This document shows positions 20,631-30,131 of a stretch of 57,027 nucleotides of DNA, piece after piece; position 1 is the stretch's first letter, and every line of letters begins with the position of its first letter. Both the position numbers and the translations under genes were made by a program. The stretch is from Flavobacteriaceae bacterium (GTDB lineage Bacteria; Bacteroidota; Bacteroidia; Flavobacteriales; Flavobacteriaceae). The stretch covers positions 1-57,027 of the forward strand of contig JAFMCL010000018.1 of NCBI GenBank assembly GCA_017857815.1, in the 5' to 3' direction. The notes beneath the pieces are model-generated. The model was not told the origin of the DNA and searched no databases. It worked only from the letters and a program-made list of their open reading frames with translations.

Positions 20631-22217
20631 TTAAAACTCAGAAGTAAAATGAAAAGTAATTTCAGGGTATTTTTGCTGTGTCATTTGAAGTGAAAAGGAA
20701 GAATCCGCAAAAAATACCAATTGATTTCGTTTGTCTTTGGCTAGGAATTTTTGCTTAACCCTTAAAAAATCCTTATAATTTGCATTTTTCTCATCTGCCG
20801 TACTAATCCAGCAAGCCTTAAAAACATTTAGGTTTTCAAAACTGCTTTTGGCACCATACTCGTGTAACAAGCGGTATTGGATTACCTCAAACTGAAGAGC
20901 GCCCACAGTGCCCACAACTTTCCGACCATTGAGGTTCAAAGTAAAGAGCTGTGCGACGCCCTCATCCATCAATTGATCAATTCCTTTGTTTAATTGTTTC
21001 GCTTTGAGAGGATCTGCGTTGTTTATGTAACGGAAATGCTCTGGAGAAAAACTTGGAATTCCTTTATAATTTATCTCTTCTCCTGCAGTCAGCGTATCTC
21101 CAATTTTAAAGTTTCCTGTATCGTGAAGTCCTACGATATCGCCAGGAAAGGAGATGTCAACAATTTCTTTTTTTTCTGCAAAAAAAGCGTTGGGAGTTGA
21201 GAATTTTAGTCTTTTCTTGTGTCTTACGTGATAGTAAGGCGTATTTCGTTTGAAAGTACCAGAAACGATTTTGATGAATGCCAGACGGTCTCTGTGATTT
21301 GGATCCATGTTGGCGTGAATCTTAAACACAAAACCCGAAAAATCTTCTTCATCCGGTTGAATCAAACGCTTGTCAGTTGATTTAGCCAATGGCGGAGGCG
21401 CAATTTGTATAAAACAATCTAAAAGTTCTTGAACACCAAAATTATTTAAAGCAGAACCGAAAAATACAGGCTGCAGTTCCCCATCTAAATATTCTTGCTG
21501 ATCAAATTTAGGATAGATTCCCTCAACCAGTTCTAAAGATTCATTCAATTCATCAATTGATTTTTGTCCGATTGCTGCATTCAAATCAGGATCGTTTAGG
21601 GATCGATACTCAATTTTCTTAGCAATTTTTTGCTTTTGATCTGATTCAAAAATCTGAATATTTTTTTCCCAAAGGTTATAGATGCCCTTAAAATCATAGC
21701 CCATCCCGATTGGGAAACTCAATGGCGTTACTCTTAGTCCTAACTTGTTTTCTACTTCATCCAACAAGTCAAAGGCATCCTTACCCTCTCTGTCGAGCTT
21801 GTTGATAAAGACAATAATTGGAATTTTTCGCATCCGGCAAACTTCTACCAGTTTTTCAGTTTGTTCCTCAACCCCTTTTGCAACATCAATCACTACAATC
21901 ACACTGTCCACAGCGGTAAGAGTTCTAAAGGTGTCTTCTGCAAAGTCCTTGTGTCCAGGAGTGTCAAGGATGTTTATTTTTTTATTCTTATAGATAAAAG
22001 CCAAAACGGAGGTCGCAACAGAAATACCTCGCTGACGTTCGATTTCCATAAAGTCACTCGTTGCTCCTTTCTTTATTTTATTAGATTTTACTGCACCTGC
22101 CTCTTGTATTGCACCTCCATAAAGAAGTAGTTTTTCAGTCAGCGTAGTTTTTCCTGCATCCGGGTGAGAGATGATGCCAAAAGTTCGCCTTTTTTGAATC
22201 TCTTCAAGAAATACCAT
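20631..22217 (-). CDS. prfC: Peptide chain release factor 3
   Basis: RF3 of 528 residues, the GTPase that removes RF1/RF2 from the ribosome. The P-loop HPDAGKTT is at 18-25, with GGAIQEAGAVK after it. DTPGHKDFAEDTFRTL (switch II) and FINKLDREGKD follow. The insert typical of RF3 and the C-terminal EF-G-like domain are complete. The start is chosen at MVFLEEIQKRRTFGIISH. It is divergent from idi over a 98-bp gap. Confidence 0.97.
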   Translation of the reverse strand: MVFLEEIQKRRTFGIISHPDAGKTTLTEKLLLYGGAIQEAGAVKSNKIKKGATSDFMEIERQRGISVATSVLAFIYKNKKINILDTPGHKDFAEDTFRTLTAVDSVIVVIDVAKGVEEQTEKLVEVCRMRKIPIIVFINKLDREGKDAFDLLDEVENKLGLRVTPLSFPIGMGYDFKGIYNLWEKNIQIFESDQKQKIAKKIEYRSLNDPDLNAAIGQKSIDELNESLELVEGIYPKFDQQEYLDGELQPVFFGSALNNFGVQELLDCFIQIAPPPLAKSTDKRLIQPDEEDFSGFVFKIHANMDPNHRDRLAFIKIVSGTFKRNTPYYHVRHKKRLKFSTPNAFFAEKKEIVDISFPGDIVGLHDTGNFKIGDTLTAGEEINYKGIPSFSPEHFRYINNADPLKAKQLNKGIDQLMDEGVAQLFTLNLNGRKVVGTVGALQFEVIQYRLLHEYGAKSSFENLNVFKACWISTADEKNANYKDFLRVKQKFLAKDKRNQLVFFADSSFSLQMTQQKYPEITFHFTSEF

Positions 22218-22315
22218 AAAAAAATAATTTCAGTAAAAATATCATAAATAAAATCATTCCACTAAAAATTAACCAATAGGTTTATTGTAAATTATTAGGT
22301 AAATTTGATTGCTGA

Positions 22316-22846
22316 ATGAAAGAAGAAAAAGTTATTTTGGTTGATCAACAAGATCGACAGATAGGAACAATGGAGAAGATAGAGGCACACGCAAAAGCGT
22401 TGTTGCATCGTGCATTTTCAATTTTTATTTTGAACTCTGAGGGAGCATTGTTGCTACACCAACGCGCCTTGACTAAATACCACTCGCCAGGACTCTGGAC
22501 GAACACTTGTTGTAGTCACCAACGTGAGGGGGAAACTTCATTGGCGGCTGGAAATCGACGTTTGATGGAGGAAATGGGAATGCAGACTTCTTTAACCGAA
22601 CTTTTTACATTTATCTATAAAGCTCCCTTTGACAACGGACTCACAGAACATGAATTGGATCACGTCATGATCGGATATTCGAACGATGAACCTGTTATTA
22701 ATCTTAAAGAAGTAGCCGATTTCAAATGGGTTAGCCTAGAGACGGTTTCGAAGGATCTAAAGGATAATCCATCAGATTACACCGTTTGGTTTGCAATCAT
22801 TTTTGAACGGTTTTATAAATACACACAAAAAAATAATAATAAATGA
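22316..22846 (+). CDS. idi: Isopentenyl-diphosphate delta-isomerase, type 1
   Basis: A 176-residue Nudix-fold enzyme that interconverts IPP and DMAPP in isoprenoid synthesis; it is needed when the mevalonate route is used. The active-site cysteine is C66 in WTNTCCSH. The Nudix-like RLMEEMGM and the HELDHVMIG segment carry the metal and catalytic acids. A TAAATTTG box lies 8 bp before the start codon, so the leader is very short or this box is not the promoter. The stop overlaps the next start (ATGA). Confidence 0.95.
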   Translation: MKEEKVILVDQQDRQIGTMEKIEAHAKALLHRAFSIFILNSEGALLLHQRALTKYHSPGLWTNTCCSHQREGETSLAAGNRRLMEEMGMQTSLTELFTFIYKAPFDNGLTEHELDHVMIGYSNDEPVINLKEVADFKWVSLETVSKDLKDNPSDYTVWFAIIFERFYKYTQKNNNK

Positions 22847-23250
22847 AAGTAACAATCAGCAGAAAAGCACACTTTAATGCTGCTCACCGACTTTTTGTGA
22901 AATCATGGGATGATGCCAAAAACGAGTCCATTTTTGGTAAATGTGCAAATCCTCATTATCATGGTCATAACTATGAATTGATCGTGAGTGTAACAGGTGA
23001 AATCGATCCTGAAACTGGGTATGTGATGGACATGAAGGTTTTGAAAGATCTTATCAAATCAGAAGTAGAAGATGCTTTTGATCATAAAAACCTTAATCTT
23101 CAAGTGCCTGATTTTTTTGATTTAAACCCGACTGCTGAAAATATTTCGGTTGTAATCTATAATAAATTGTTTAAGCATCTAGATAAAGACAAGACGATGG
23201 AGGTGGTTTTGTATGAGACACCTAGAAACTTCGTGAAGTTCAGCGGTTAA
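22843..23250 (+). CDS. 6-pyruvoyl-/6-carboxy-tetrahydropterin synthase family protein
   Basis: A 135-residue T-fold enzyme that converts dihydroneopterin triphosphate to a pterin product. Zinc ligands H15 (HFNAAHRL), H40 and H42 (YHGHNYEL) and catalytic C34 (FGKCANP) are visible, as is FDHKNLN. It may act as QueD in queuosine synthesis or as a PTPS; the NPHYHGHNY motif does not settle this. The start overlaps the idi stop by 4 bp (ATGA), so the two are translationally coupled although their pathways are unrelated. Confidence 0.92.
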   Translation: MKVTISRKAHFNAAHRLFVKSWDDAKNESIFGKCANPHYHGHNYELIVSVTGEIDPETGYVMDMKVLKDLIKSEVEDAFDHKNLNLQVPDFFDLNPTAENISVVIYNKLFKHLDKDKTMEVVLYETPRNFVKFSG

Positions 23251-23279
23251 ATTTTCTTTAGCGAATAGCCGCAGGCACA

Positions 23280-23311
23280 TTGTGTCAAAATCTAAATTCT
23301 ACGTATCTTTG
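23280..23311 (+). promoter_or_regulatory. Bacteroidota-type promoter of the 89-residue gene
   Basis: TTG, a 21-bp spacer and TATCTTTG fit the -33/-7 consensus. The box ends 14 bp before the ATG, giving a leader of under 10 nt. Confidence 0.5.
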
Positions 23312-23325
23312 AGCAAAACAATATT

Positions 23326-23595
23326 ATGCCAAGCATTAAAGATTTCAAAAAAGAACTTAACAATAATATCGGAGGGTTTATTGAAGAAGTATATATCTGG
23401 GAGTTGTCTCATCCTGAAGCTGATTTGAAGAAAAGTGAAAAGCTCATTGACGAAGCCATTATTGCTTTCGATAAGACAATCGAAAAAGTCAATCACGTTA
23501 AAGGAGAAGGTTTTAAAAAACAATTCAAAGCTATCCGTGAAGAATTGAATAAAATGATTGGATCAATGAACGATAAGCTAGCTAAATTAGCCTAA
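23326..23595 (+). CDS. Conserved-looking small helical protein, function unknown
   Basis: An 89-residue, highly charged, all-helical cytosolic protein without a signal peptide. It shows the regular hydrophobic spacing of a coiled coil (KLIDEAIIAFDKTIEKV, then FKKQFKAIREELNKMI). It has its own promoter and ends 2 bp before the stop of the convergent lipoprotein gene. I do not recognise a named family. Confidence 0.8.
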   Translation: MPSIKDFKKELNNNIGGFIEEVYIWELSHPEADLKKSEKLIDEAIIAFDKTIEKVNHVKGEGFKKQFKAIREELNKMIGSMNDKLAKLA

Positions 23596-23597
23596 GC

Positions 23598-24329
23598 CTA
23601 CTCTTCGTCTTGTTTTCTTTCCGCAATAAAGTTTAATAACTCTTTACCATATTTAGAAGCTTTGACTTCTTCAGAAAGTTTGGACACTACCGTATCTAAT
23701 AATTTGATGTTTGCATCATAAACTTCTGTTAACGCAATGTATGGTGCGATTACATTGTCACCATTGTTACTAGCAAAGTTGAGAGCGTAGAGATACCTTC
23801 TCTTGATTAAGTTGTCTAATCCAGTTTGTATAGAGTCTATTACAGCATCATCTAATTTTGTCTGGATTGCGTTTAGATACCCTTTGACATAATTAAGGTT
23901 TTGTTCATCAAATTTCCTTGATATTGAACGGTACTCTTGAAGTAGTACTTGATTTTTAGACCCAGTTACTTTAGCACTACTCTCGAAAGTATTCAGAAGG
24001 GTATTGATCACAATTTCTCCTTTCTCTCCAAAAAACAAAATCCGATCATTAAGACTGTCGTTGTCTTCTTTGTTCAGATAGAGGAAGTAAACTTCCGGGG
24101 TGTTGATCTCTTGTTTAAACTCGAAGTTTGGAATTCCATCTACGGTAAGGGAATCAATGTTAATTAAAACAGAGTCCTTTATTTTTTGTAAGTATATGGT
24201 TCCTTTCCTCAATCCTTCGATTTGCCCTTTGACGACCATGGTGTTTTTCCCCAAGGCTGATGAGTTATTACAGGCAGTTAATGTGATAATGAATCCTAGA
24301 AGGATGTAGAGGATGCTATTTTTTGACAT
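23598..24329 (-). CDS. DUF4369-type lipoprotein
   Basis: A 243-residue lipoprotein. The start at MSKNSILYILLGFII is preferred to an ATG 57 bp upstream because the lipobox LTAC then falls at residue 20. The mature part begins with the pattern VKGQIEGLRKGTIYLQK, then DSLTVDGIPNFEF, typical of the DUF4369 domain at the N terminus of Bacteroidota thioredoxin-like lipoproteins. The thioredoxin domain itself is missing; the C-terminal 120 residues are helical and end EERKQDEE-like. Its function is unknown and it probably sits in the envelope. Confidence 0.82.
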   Translation of the reverse strand: MSKNSILYILLGFIITLTACNNSSALGKNTMVVKGQIEGLRKGTIYLQKIKDSVLINIDSLTVDGIPNFEFKQEINTPEVYFLYLNKEDNDSLNDRILFFGEKGEIVINTLLNTFESSAKVTGSKNQVLLQEYRSISRKFDEQNLNYVKGYLNAIQTKLDDAVIDSIQTGLDNLIKRRYLYALNFASNNGDNVIAPYIALTEVYDANIKLLDTVVSKLSEEVKASKYGKELLNFIAERKQDEE

Positions 24330-24397
24330 TTTATGTTTTTTACGAATAACAAATGTAATCAAAATGATTTTTAGTAAACGGATCAAAAGTCACACTT

Positions 24398-25003
24398 TCA
24401 TATGATCTTTCTAAACGTCAAGTTTATTCGTGGTTTTACTTTTTTGGCTGTTTTCGAAATTTGATGGAGCCAATGTTCTTGCATGGCTCCTTCCATTAGA
24501 AGCAAGCTACCGTGTTCGAGTTCAAATTTTAATTTTGCGTCTTTTTGGGTTCTGTGTTTTAAATAAAAAAATCTTGACGCCCCAAAGCTCAAAGAAGCAA
24601 TGACTGGGTGTTTGCCTAATTCTTTTTCATTGTCAGCATGCCAACCATTGCTGTCTTTTCCGCTTCGATAAAGATTAATGAGTACACTGTTGAAATCAAT
24701 TTCTGATACACTTTCCAAAAGTTTTTTGATTGCGGACAACTCCTCTGTCATCGGGTTGGGAAGCATCCTAATGCCAGAATAAGTGTAGCTTTTTAGGGTG
24801 GAACTGTGAAGTGAGGTCAGTCGCGGCTGTGGGTGTTTTTTTCCGAAAACAGTGATGTTATCTTGTTGCCAAGGAATGTTCTCCAGTAGCGTATTGTAAT
24901 AATCGTCGGCCATTCCTTTAGGTATGAAACTTTCAAAATAGCGCATTTTCGCATCGGGTAATTCGGGTGTCCAAGGTTCATTATTTGAAAACAAGTCGGC
25001 CAT
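24398..25003 (-). CDS. AlkB-like 2-oxoglutarate/Fe(II) dioxygenase
   Basis: A 201-residue member of the AlkB family, which repairs alkylated bases by oxidative demethylation. The iron triad is H122 and D124 (GWHADNE) with H180 (HWLHQI). The 2-oxoglutarate arginines are in PRINLTFR. The length matches the compact ALKBH2/3-like forms. It lies just after the DUF4369 gene in transcription from the other side, and no adaptive-response gene (ada) is near. Confidence 0.92.
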   Translation of the reverse strand: MADLFSNNEPWTPELPDAKMRYFESFIPKGMADDYYNTLLENIPWQQDNITVFGKKHPQPRLTSLHSSTLKSYTYSGIRMLPNPMTEELSAIKKLLESVSEIDFNSVLINLYRSGKDSNGWHADNEKELGKHPVIASLSFGASRFFYLKHRTQKDAKLKFELEHGSLLLMEGAMQEHWLHQISKTAKKVKPRINLTFRKII

Positions 25004-25030
25004 TAGTGTTTAAGAATTAAAAACCAAAGT

Positions 25031-25054
25031 AAAAAAACCGCCCAAAGGCGGTTT
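25031..25054 (-). terminator. Rho-independent terminator of htpG
   Basis: On the minus strand AAACCGCC-TTTG-GGCGGTTT is followed by a T run. It lies 9 bp after the htpG stop. Confidence 0.85.
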
Positions 25055-25063
25055 AGTAATCAG

Positions 25064-26938
25064 CTATTTGATTAATTCAACATTGCGATGAATGAATTGT
25101 GTCAATTCTTCACCTTTTAAAAGATTTTGAGAAAGTCGCGCTAAATCTAACGCTTGCTTGATGAGACCCTCTCTCTTTTTCGCGGTTTTAGTATTAAGAA
25201 TTTTACTGGTCAACTCATGATTGGTATTGACCAAAAGAGTATACATTTCAGGAAATGCTCCCATCATTCCACCACCTTGTTGCATTTCTTTCATTCGTCT
25301 CATGAATTCGGGTTGCGTCAAAACAAAGGGAAGTGCCTGACTGTCCATTGCCTCCAATTGAATGGTGTATTTCTCCGATGGAATGACTTTCTCTAACATG
25401 GGTTTAAGCTTGTCTTTTTCTTCATCAGAAAGTTTAGAAATAGCGGTCTCATCTTTCTTAATAAGGTTTTCGATAGCATCTCCATCAACTCTTGCAAAAG
25501 AAATATTTTCTTTACTACCTTCTAGTTTCTGAATTAAATGTGAAATGATAGGAGAATCTAACAACAACACTTTATAACCTTTGTCAGTTGCCATTTTAAT
25601 ATAGCCATGCTGCTCTTCTTTGTCCGAAGCATAAAGTAGAATCATCTTCCCTTCTTTGTTGGTCTGACTTTCTTTAATTGTAGTTTCTAATTCTTCGTAA
25701 GTGAAATACTCACCATCAGTAGTAGGGAAAAGCATGAATTTGTCTCCTTTTTCGAAAAACTTGTCTTCCGTCAACATTCCGTATTCAATCACGACTTTGA
25801 TGTCGTTCCATTTCTGCTCGTAACTCGCTCTATCTTTCTTAAAGAGACTGTTAAGTTTGTCAGCCACCTTTCGGGTGATGTAATTACTTATTTTTTTAAC
25901 CGCACCGTCTGCTTGAAGATAACTTCTCGAAACATTCAATGGAATATCTGGTGAGTCAATCACACCTCGAAGAAGGGTTAGGAATTCTGGCACAATGCCA
26001 TCTACATTATCTGTAACAAAAACTTGATTTTGGTACAATTGAATTTTATCCTTTTGGACGCTAAGATCATTTGTGATTCTTGGGAAATATAAAATTCCCG
26101 TCAGATTAAAAGGATAATCTACATTTAAATGAATATTAAAAAGCGGCTCTTCAAATTGCATTGGATATAATTCTCTGTAGAACGACTTGTAGTCATCTTC
26201 TTTTAGTTCTGCAGGAGCTTTGGTCCAAGCCGGGTTGGTGATATTTACAATATTGTCAACGGTGATTTTTTCAGCCACAGCATCTTTTTCAGCGTCCTCC
26301 GGAAGGGGAAGTGTCTCTTCACGTGTACCAAACTTAATGGGAAAAGGCATGAATTTATTGTACTTCTCAAGTAATCCTTTGATTTTGCTTTCTTCTAAAA
26401 ATTCTTTTGAATCCGATGCAACATGCAAGATGATTTCAGTTCCTCTCTCTTTTTTGTCTGATTCTTCTAAAGTGAATTCTGGAGATCCATCACATGCCCA
26501 ATGAACTGCAGGCTCGTCTTTAAAAGACTTGGTGATAATCTCTACTTTTTCTGCTACCATAAAAGCAGAATAAAAGCCCAAGCCAAAATGTCCGATAATT
26601 CCCGAATCCTTGGCGCTGTCTTTGTATTTTTCTAAAAACTCTTCCGCTCCAGAGAAAGCCACTTCATTAATATATTTACTTACTTCATCGGCAGTCATTC
26701 CAACGCCTTGGTCAATGATGTGAATTTTCTTACTCTTCTTGTCAATTTTAACTTCAATTTGTGGAGAACCAATTTCTCCCTTCACTTCCCCAAGGCTACT
26801 CATGTGGACGAGTTTGCTGGTTGCATCCGTGGCATTAGAAATTAATTCTCTTAAAAAAATTTCATGATCGCTGTAAAGGAATTTTTTTATTAAAGGGAAT
26901 ATGTTCTCAACAGAAACGTTGATTTTACCATTTGTCAT
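25064..26938 (-). CDS. htpG: Chaperone protein HtpG (Hsp90)
   Basis: Hsp90 of 624 residues. The GHKL ATPase motifs RELISNATDA, DQGVGMT and GHFGLGFYSAFMVA are intact. Middle and C-terminal dimerisation domains are present, and the protein ends without MEEVD, as in bacteria. The gene is monocistronic, with its own terminator and a 126-144-bp gap shared with the divergent regulator. Confidence 0.98.
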   Translation of the reverse strand: MTNGKINVSVENIFPLIKKFLYSDHEIFLRELISNATDATSKLVHMSSLGEVKGEIGSPQIEVKIDKKSKKIHIIDQGVGMTADEVSKYINEVAFSGAEEFLEKYKDSAKDSGIIGHFGLGFYSAFMVAEKVEIITKSFKDEPAVHWACDGSPEFTLEESDKKERGTEIILHVASDSKEFLEESKIKGLLEKYNKFMPFPIKFGTREETLPLPEDAEKDAVAEKITVDNIVNITNPAWTKAPAELKEDDYKSFYRELYPMQFEEPLFNIHLNVDYPFNLTGILYFPRITNDLSVQKDKIQLYQNQVFVTDNVDGIVPEFLTLLRGVIDSPDIPLNVSRSYLQADGAVKKISNYITRKVADKLNSLFKKDRASYEQKWNDIKVVIEYGMLTEDKFFEKGDKFMLFPTTDGEYFTYEELETTIKESQTNKEGKMILLYASDKEEQHGYIKMATDKGYKVLLLDSPIISHLIQKLEGSKENISFARVDGDAIENLIKKDETAISKLSDEEKDKLKPMLEKVIPSEKYTIQLEAMDSQALPFVLTQPEFMRRMKEMQQGGGMMGAFPEMYTLLVNTNHELTSKILNTKTAKKREGLIKQALDLARLSQNLLKGEELTQFIHRNVELIK

Positions 26939-27054
26939 TGTTGTAAATTTTAATTATTTATTGAATGAATGGCAAAAAAAGTACCAATTCAAGATTAATG
27001 ACATATTGACACAATTTTTTGTTTAAATTTATTATTAAAAAGATAAACAATTCG

Positions 27055-27062
27055 TAAATTTG
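27055..27062 (+). promoter_or_regulatory. Putative -7 box of the TetR-like gene
   Basis: TAAATTTG lies 20 bp before the chosen start codon. A transcript from here would begin about 7 bp downstream, which excludes or nearly excludes the upstream ATG and supports the later one. No TTTG at the right distance was seen. Confidence 0.4.
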
Positions 27063-27082
27063 AATTGCAAATAATTTCAATT

Positions 27083-27739
27083 ATGAGTAAAAAAGAAGAG
27101 AAACTAAAAGGAGTGGTTCTGACTGCATTTATTAAAACGACGCTTGAGAAAGAGGCTTTTCCATTGTCTGTATTTAAGTTCTGTAAGGAAAATGATATTG
27201 AAGAAAAAACTTTTTACAAGCATTTTGGTTCTTTAGACGCCGTCAAAGTTAAAATTTGGGAATTTTTCTATGATAATGCGATGGGACTTTTAGGAAAAGA
27301 TGCAACTTTTGAAAACGCTTCGCCAAAAGACAAATTACTTTCATTTTATTTCACCTTTTTCGAAGTATTGCTACTCAATAGAAGTTATGTTCTCTTCTCT
27401 TTGTCCTCTCATCAATCAAATATGGCTAAAATGTCACAGCTAAGTAAGATGAGAAGTTCATTTAAAATCTTTGTTGAAGACCTAATCGATACAGGAAACG
27501 CTAATAAAAATGAATCTTACCTTCAGCATCCACCGAAAATATTTTCAGAAGGGGCTTGGATACAATTTGCTTTTTTGATGAAATTCTGGATTAATGATAC
27601 TTCAGCCGATTTTGAGAAAACAGATCAAGCGATTGAGAAATCAGTCCAAACGGCTTTTGACTTGTTTGACAATACGCCCCTTGGCACCCTAGTAGATTTT
27701 GGAAAGTTTTTGTGGAAAGAAAAATTTGTATTTAATTGA
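27083..27739 (+). CDS. TetR-like transcriptional regulator
   Basis: A 218-residue protein. The N-terminal 50 residues have the TetR pattern with the recognition helix motif IEEKTFYKHFGSLDAVKVKIW; the C-terminal helical domain is of the kind found beside ABC1 kinases in flavobacteria. The start MSKKEEKL is preferred over one 18 bp upstream because of the promoter box. Its stop overlaps the TTG start of the ABC1 kinase, so the two form one unit. The ligand is unknown. Confidence 0.85.
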   Translation: MSKKEEKLKGVVLTAFIKTTLEKEAFPLSVFKFCKENDIEEKTFYKHFGSLDAVKVKIWEFFYDNAMGLLGKDATFENASPKDKLLSFYFTFFEVLLLNRSYVLFSLSSHQSNMAKMSQLSKMRSSFKIFVEDLIDTGNANKNESYLQHPPKIFSEGAWIQFAFLMKFWINDTSADFEKTDQAIEKSVQTAFDLFDNTPLGTLVDFGKFLWKEKFVFN

Positions 27740-29046
27740 AATCACTGGATAAAATTCCCACCCGTAAAATTGCAAGAGCAGGAAGTTTAGTTTCAACAGG
27801 TATAAAATTAGGGGGCAACTACATCAAATATTACGGAGAAAAAGCATTCAACAAAGACCTAACACGCGATCAATTAGATGAAGACAACGCAAAAGACATC
27901 TACGATTCTTTAAAGCGTTTAAAAGGAAGCGCCCTCAAAGTTGCTCAGATGTTGAGCATGGAAAAAAACCTTCTCCCCAAAGCCTATGTTGATCAATTTA
28001 GTTTATCGCAGTTTTCAGTTCCTCCTTTGTCAGCTCCTTTGGTTCGAAAGCTAATCAGAAAGTACTTTGGAGCTGATCCTGAAAGTATATTTGACACTTT
28101 TACTTCGGAGTCAGTCAATGCGGCCAGCATAGGACAAGTTCACAAAGCAACTAAAAATGGAAAAGATCTTGCGGTTAAAATTCAGTACCCTGGCGTTGCC
28201 AGCAGTATAAGTTCTGACTTGACGATGATTAAACCCATAGCCTTAAAGATGTTTAATCTTAAGGGAACGGATACGGACAAATACTTTAAGGAAGTTGAGG
28301 GTAAACTTTTGGAAGAGACGGATTATGAACTCGAGTTAAAGCAGAGCAAATGGATTGCGGATAGGTGTAAAGTGATTCCCGACTTATTATTTCCAAAGTT
28401 TTATCCAGAACTGTCAGGAGAGAAGATTTTAACCATGGATTGGATGCAAGGCAAGCACCTCTCTGAACATGCTGCTCAAGGAAGCAGTTCACAAGAACAA
28501 AACGATTTGCTAGGGCAGACATTATGGGATTTTTATATGTTCCAAATTCATGTTTTGAAAAAAGTACATGCCGACCCTCACCCTGGAAATTTTCTAATCA
28601 ATTCTGACCTTAAGTTGGTTGCATTGGACTTTGGTTGTGTAAAAGAAATCCCTGAGGAATTTTATGAACCTTATTTCGAATTGCCTAAACATCAGTTTTC
28701 TGAGGATCCAAAAAAGTTTAAAGATATTTTGAGAGATTTAGAAATTTTAAGAGCAGACGATACCCCAGAGGAAATAGAGTATTTTACGCAGCTTTTTGGG
28801 AGAATGATGAAGGTGTTGACCCTTCCTTTTACTAAAGATGATTTTGATTTTGGTGACAGTGCTTTCTGGAAAACAATAAATTCTCTCAGTGAAGAATTGT
28901 CAAAAGACAAACGAATTCGTAAAATGAATGGGAACAGAGGCTCTAAACATTTTCTCTATATCAATCGAACTTTTTTCGGCTTATATAATTTACTATTCGA
29001 CCTTAAGGCCAAAGTTAAAACCGAGAATTACTTAAATTACATTTAA
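27736..29046 (+). CDS. ABC1/UbiB-family atypical kinase
   Basis: A 436-residue protein-kinase-like protein of the AarF/UbiB/COQ8 family. The family motif KxGQ appears as KVAQ (in LKGSALKVAQMLSM), then AASIGQVHKA replaces the P-loop. The lysine VKIQYPG and the active-site motifs HADPHPGNF and LDFGCVKE are present. Translation starts at TTG, overlapping the regulator stop (TTGA). Relatives support quinone synthesis; flavobacteria make menaquinone, so the substrate here is unclear. Confidence 0.93.
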   Translation: MKSLDKIPTRKIARAGSLVSTGIKLGGNYIKYYGEKAFNKDLTRDQLDEDNAKDIYDSLKRLKGSALKVAQMLSMEKNLLPKAYVDQFSLSQFSVPPLSAPLVRKLIRKYFGADPESIFDTFTSESVNAASIGQVHKATKNGKDLAVKIQYPGVASSISSDLTMIKPIALKMFNLKGTDTDKYFKEVEGKLLEETDYELELKQSKWIADRCKVIPDLLFPKFYPELSGEKILTMDWMQGKHLSEHAAQGSSSQEQNDLLGQTLWDFYMFQIHVLKKVHADPHPGNFLINSDLKLVALDFGCVKEIPEEFYEPYFELPKHQFSEDPKKFKDILRDLEILRADDTPEEIEYFTQLFGRMMKVLTLPFTKDDFDFGDSAFWKTINSLSEELSKDKRIRKMNGNRGSKHFLYINRTFFGLYNLLFDLKAKVKTENYLNYI

Positions 29047-29123
29047 TTCTATCCACGCTGGTTTTAATAAAATAACTAAGGTTTATTTAATGATTTCGTT
29101 AAATTGCAAAAAAATATTTCTTA

Positions 29124-30131
29124 ATGTATAATTCTAGAATCTCTGGACTTGGGATGTATGTCCCCGAAAATATAGTTACCAATGACGATTTGTCAAAAAT
29201 GATGGACACTTCCAGTGATTGGATTATCGAAAGAACTGGTATTGAGGAACGCAGACATATCAAAAAAGGAGATGGGAACTCTACTGCAACAATGGGAGTT
29301 AAAGCTGCCAAAATTGCCATTGAGCGTGCAGGAATTGCGACCAATGATATTGAATTGATCTTATTTGCAACATTAAGCCCTGATTATTACTTTCCAGGTT
29401 CAGGCGTGATTGTTCAAGAAGAATTAGGCATACCCACTTGTCCTGCCATGGACATAAGAACTCAATGTTCTGGTTTTGTTTATGCCATTTCGACTGCGGA
29501 TCAATTTGTAAAAACAGGAATGTATAAAAACGTCCTTGTCATCGGATCTGAAAATCAATCTGGAGGATTAGACATGACCACTCGAGGCAGAGGAGTTTCT
29601 GTTATTTTTGGCGATGGTGCTGGTGCTGCTGTAGTCTCTAGAGAAACAGATTTATCCAAAGGAATAATGTCTTCTCATCTTCATTCGGAAGGAGAACATG
29701 CAAAGGAGTTATCGATTATAGATCCTAACACAAGTCGATGGATACCTGAAATTATTGCTGACAACAATCCTGATGATATTTCTTTCTATCCCTATATGAA
29801 CGGGCAGTTTGTTTTTAAAAATGCCGTAACGCGTTTCGCGGAAGTCATCAACGAAGGCTTACAAAAAAATGGCTGGGAATCTAAAGATATCGATCTTTTA
29901 ATTCCGCATCAAGCAAATTTGAGAATTGCTCAATTCATTCAGAGAAAATTTAGGTTGAGTGATGATCAAGTTTACAATAACATTCAGAAATACGGAAACA
30001 CAACCGCTGCGTCAATTCCTATTGCCTTAACAGAGGCTTGGGAAGCAGGAAAAGTAAAAGAAGGGGACAAGGTCGTCCTTGCAGCTTTTGGAAGTGGTTT
30101 TACTTGGGGGAGCGTAATGATCAATTGGTAA
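29124..30131 (+). CDS. Beta-ketoacyl-ACP synthase III family protein
   Basis: A 335-residue KAS III enzyme, which condenses an acyl-CoA with malonyl-ACP. The catalytic triad is C115 (RTQCSGFVYA), H262 (PHQANLRI) and N292 (YGNTTAASIP). The AMDIRTQCSGF context differs from the housekeeping FabH that normally lies beside plsX, so this is probably a second KAS III with a special role. Its stop is immediately followed by the next ATG. Confidence 0.93.
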   Translation: MYNSRISGLGMYVPENIVTNDDLSKMMDTSSDWIIERTGIEERRHIKKGDGNSTATMGVKAAKIAIERAGIATNDIELILFATLSPDYYFPGSGVIVQEELGIPTCPAMDIRTQCSGFVYAISTADQFVKTGMYKNVLVIGSENQSGGLDMTTRGRGVSVIFGDGAGAAVVSRETDLSKGIMSSHLHSEGEHAKELSIIDPNTSRWIPEIIADNNPDDISFYPYMNGQFVFKNAVTRFAEVINEGLQKNGWESKDIDLLIPHQANLRIAQFIQRKFRLSDDQVYNNIQKYGNTTAASIPIALTEAWEAGKVKEGDKVVLAAFGSGFTWGSVMINW

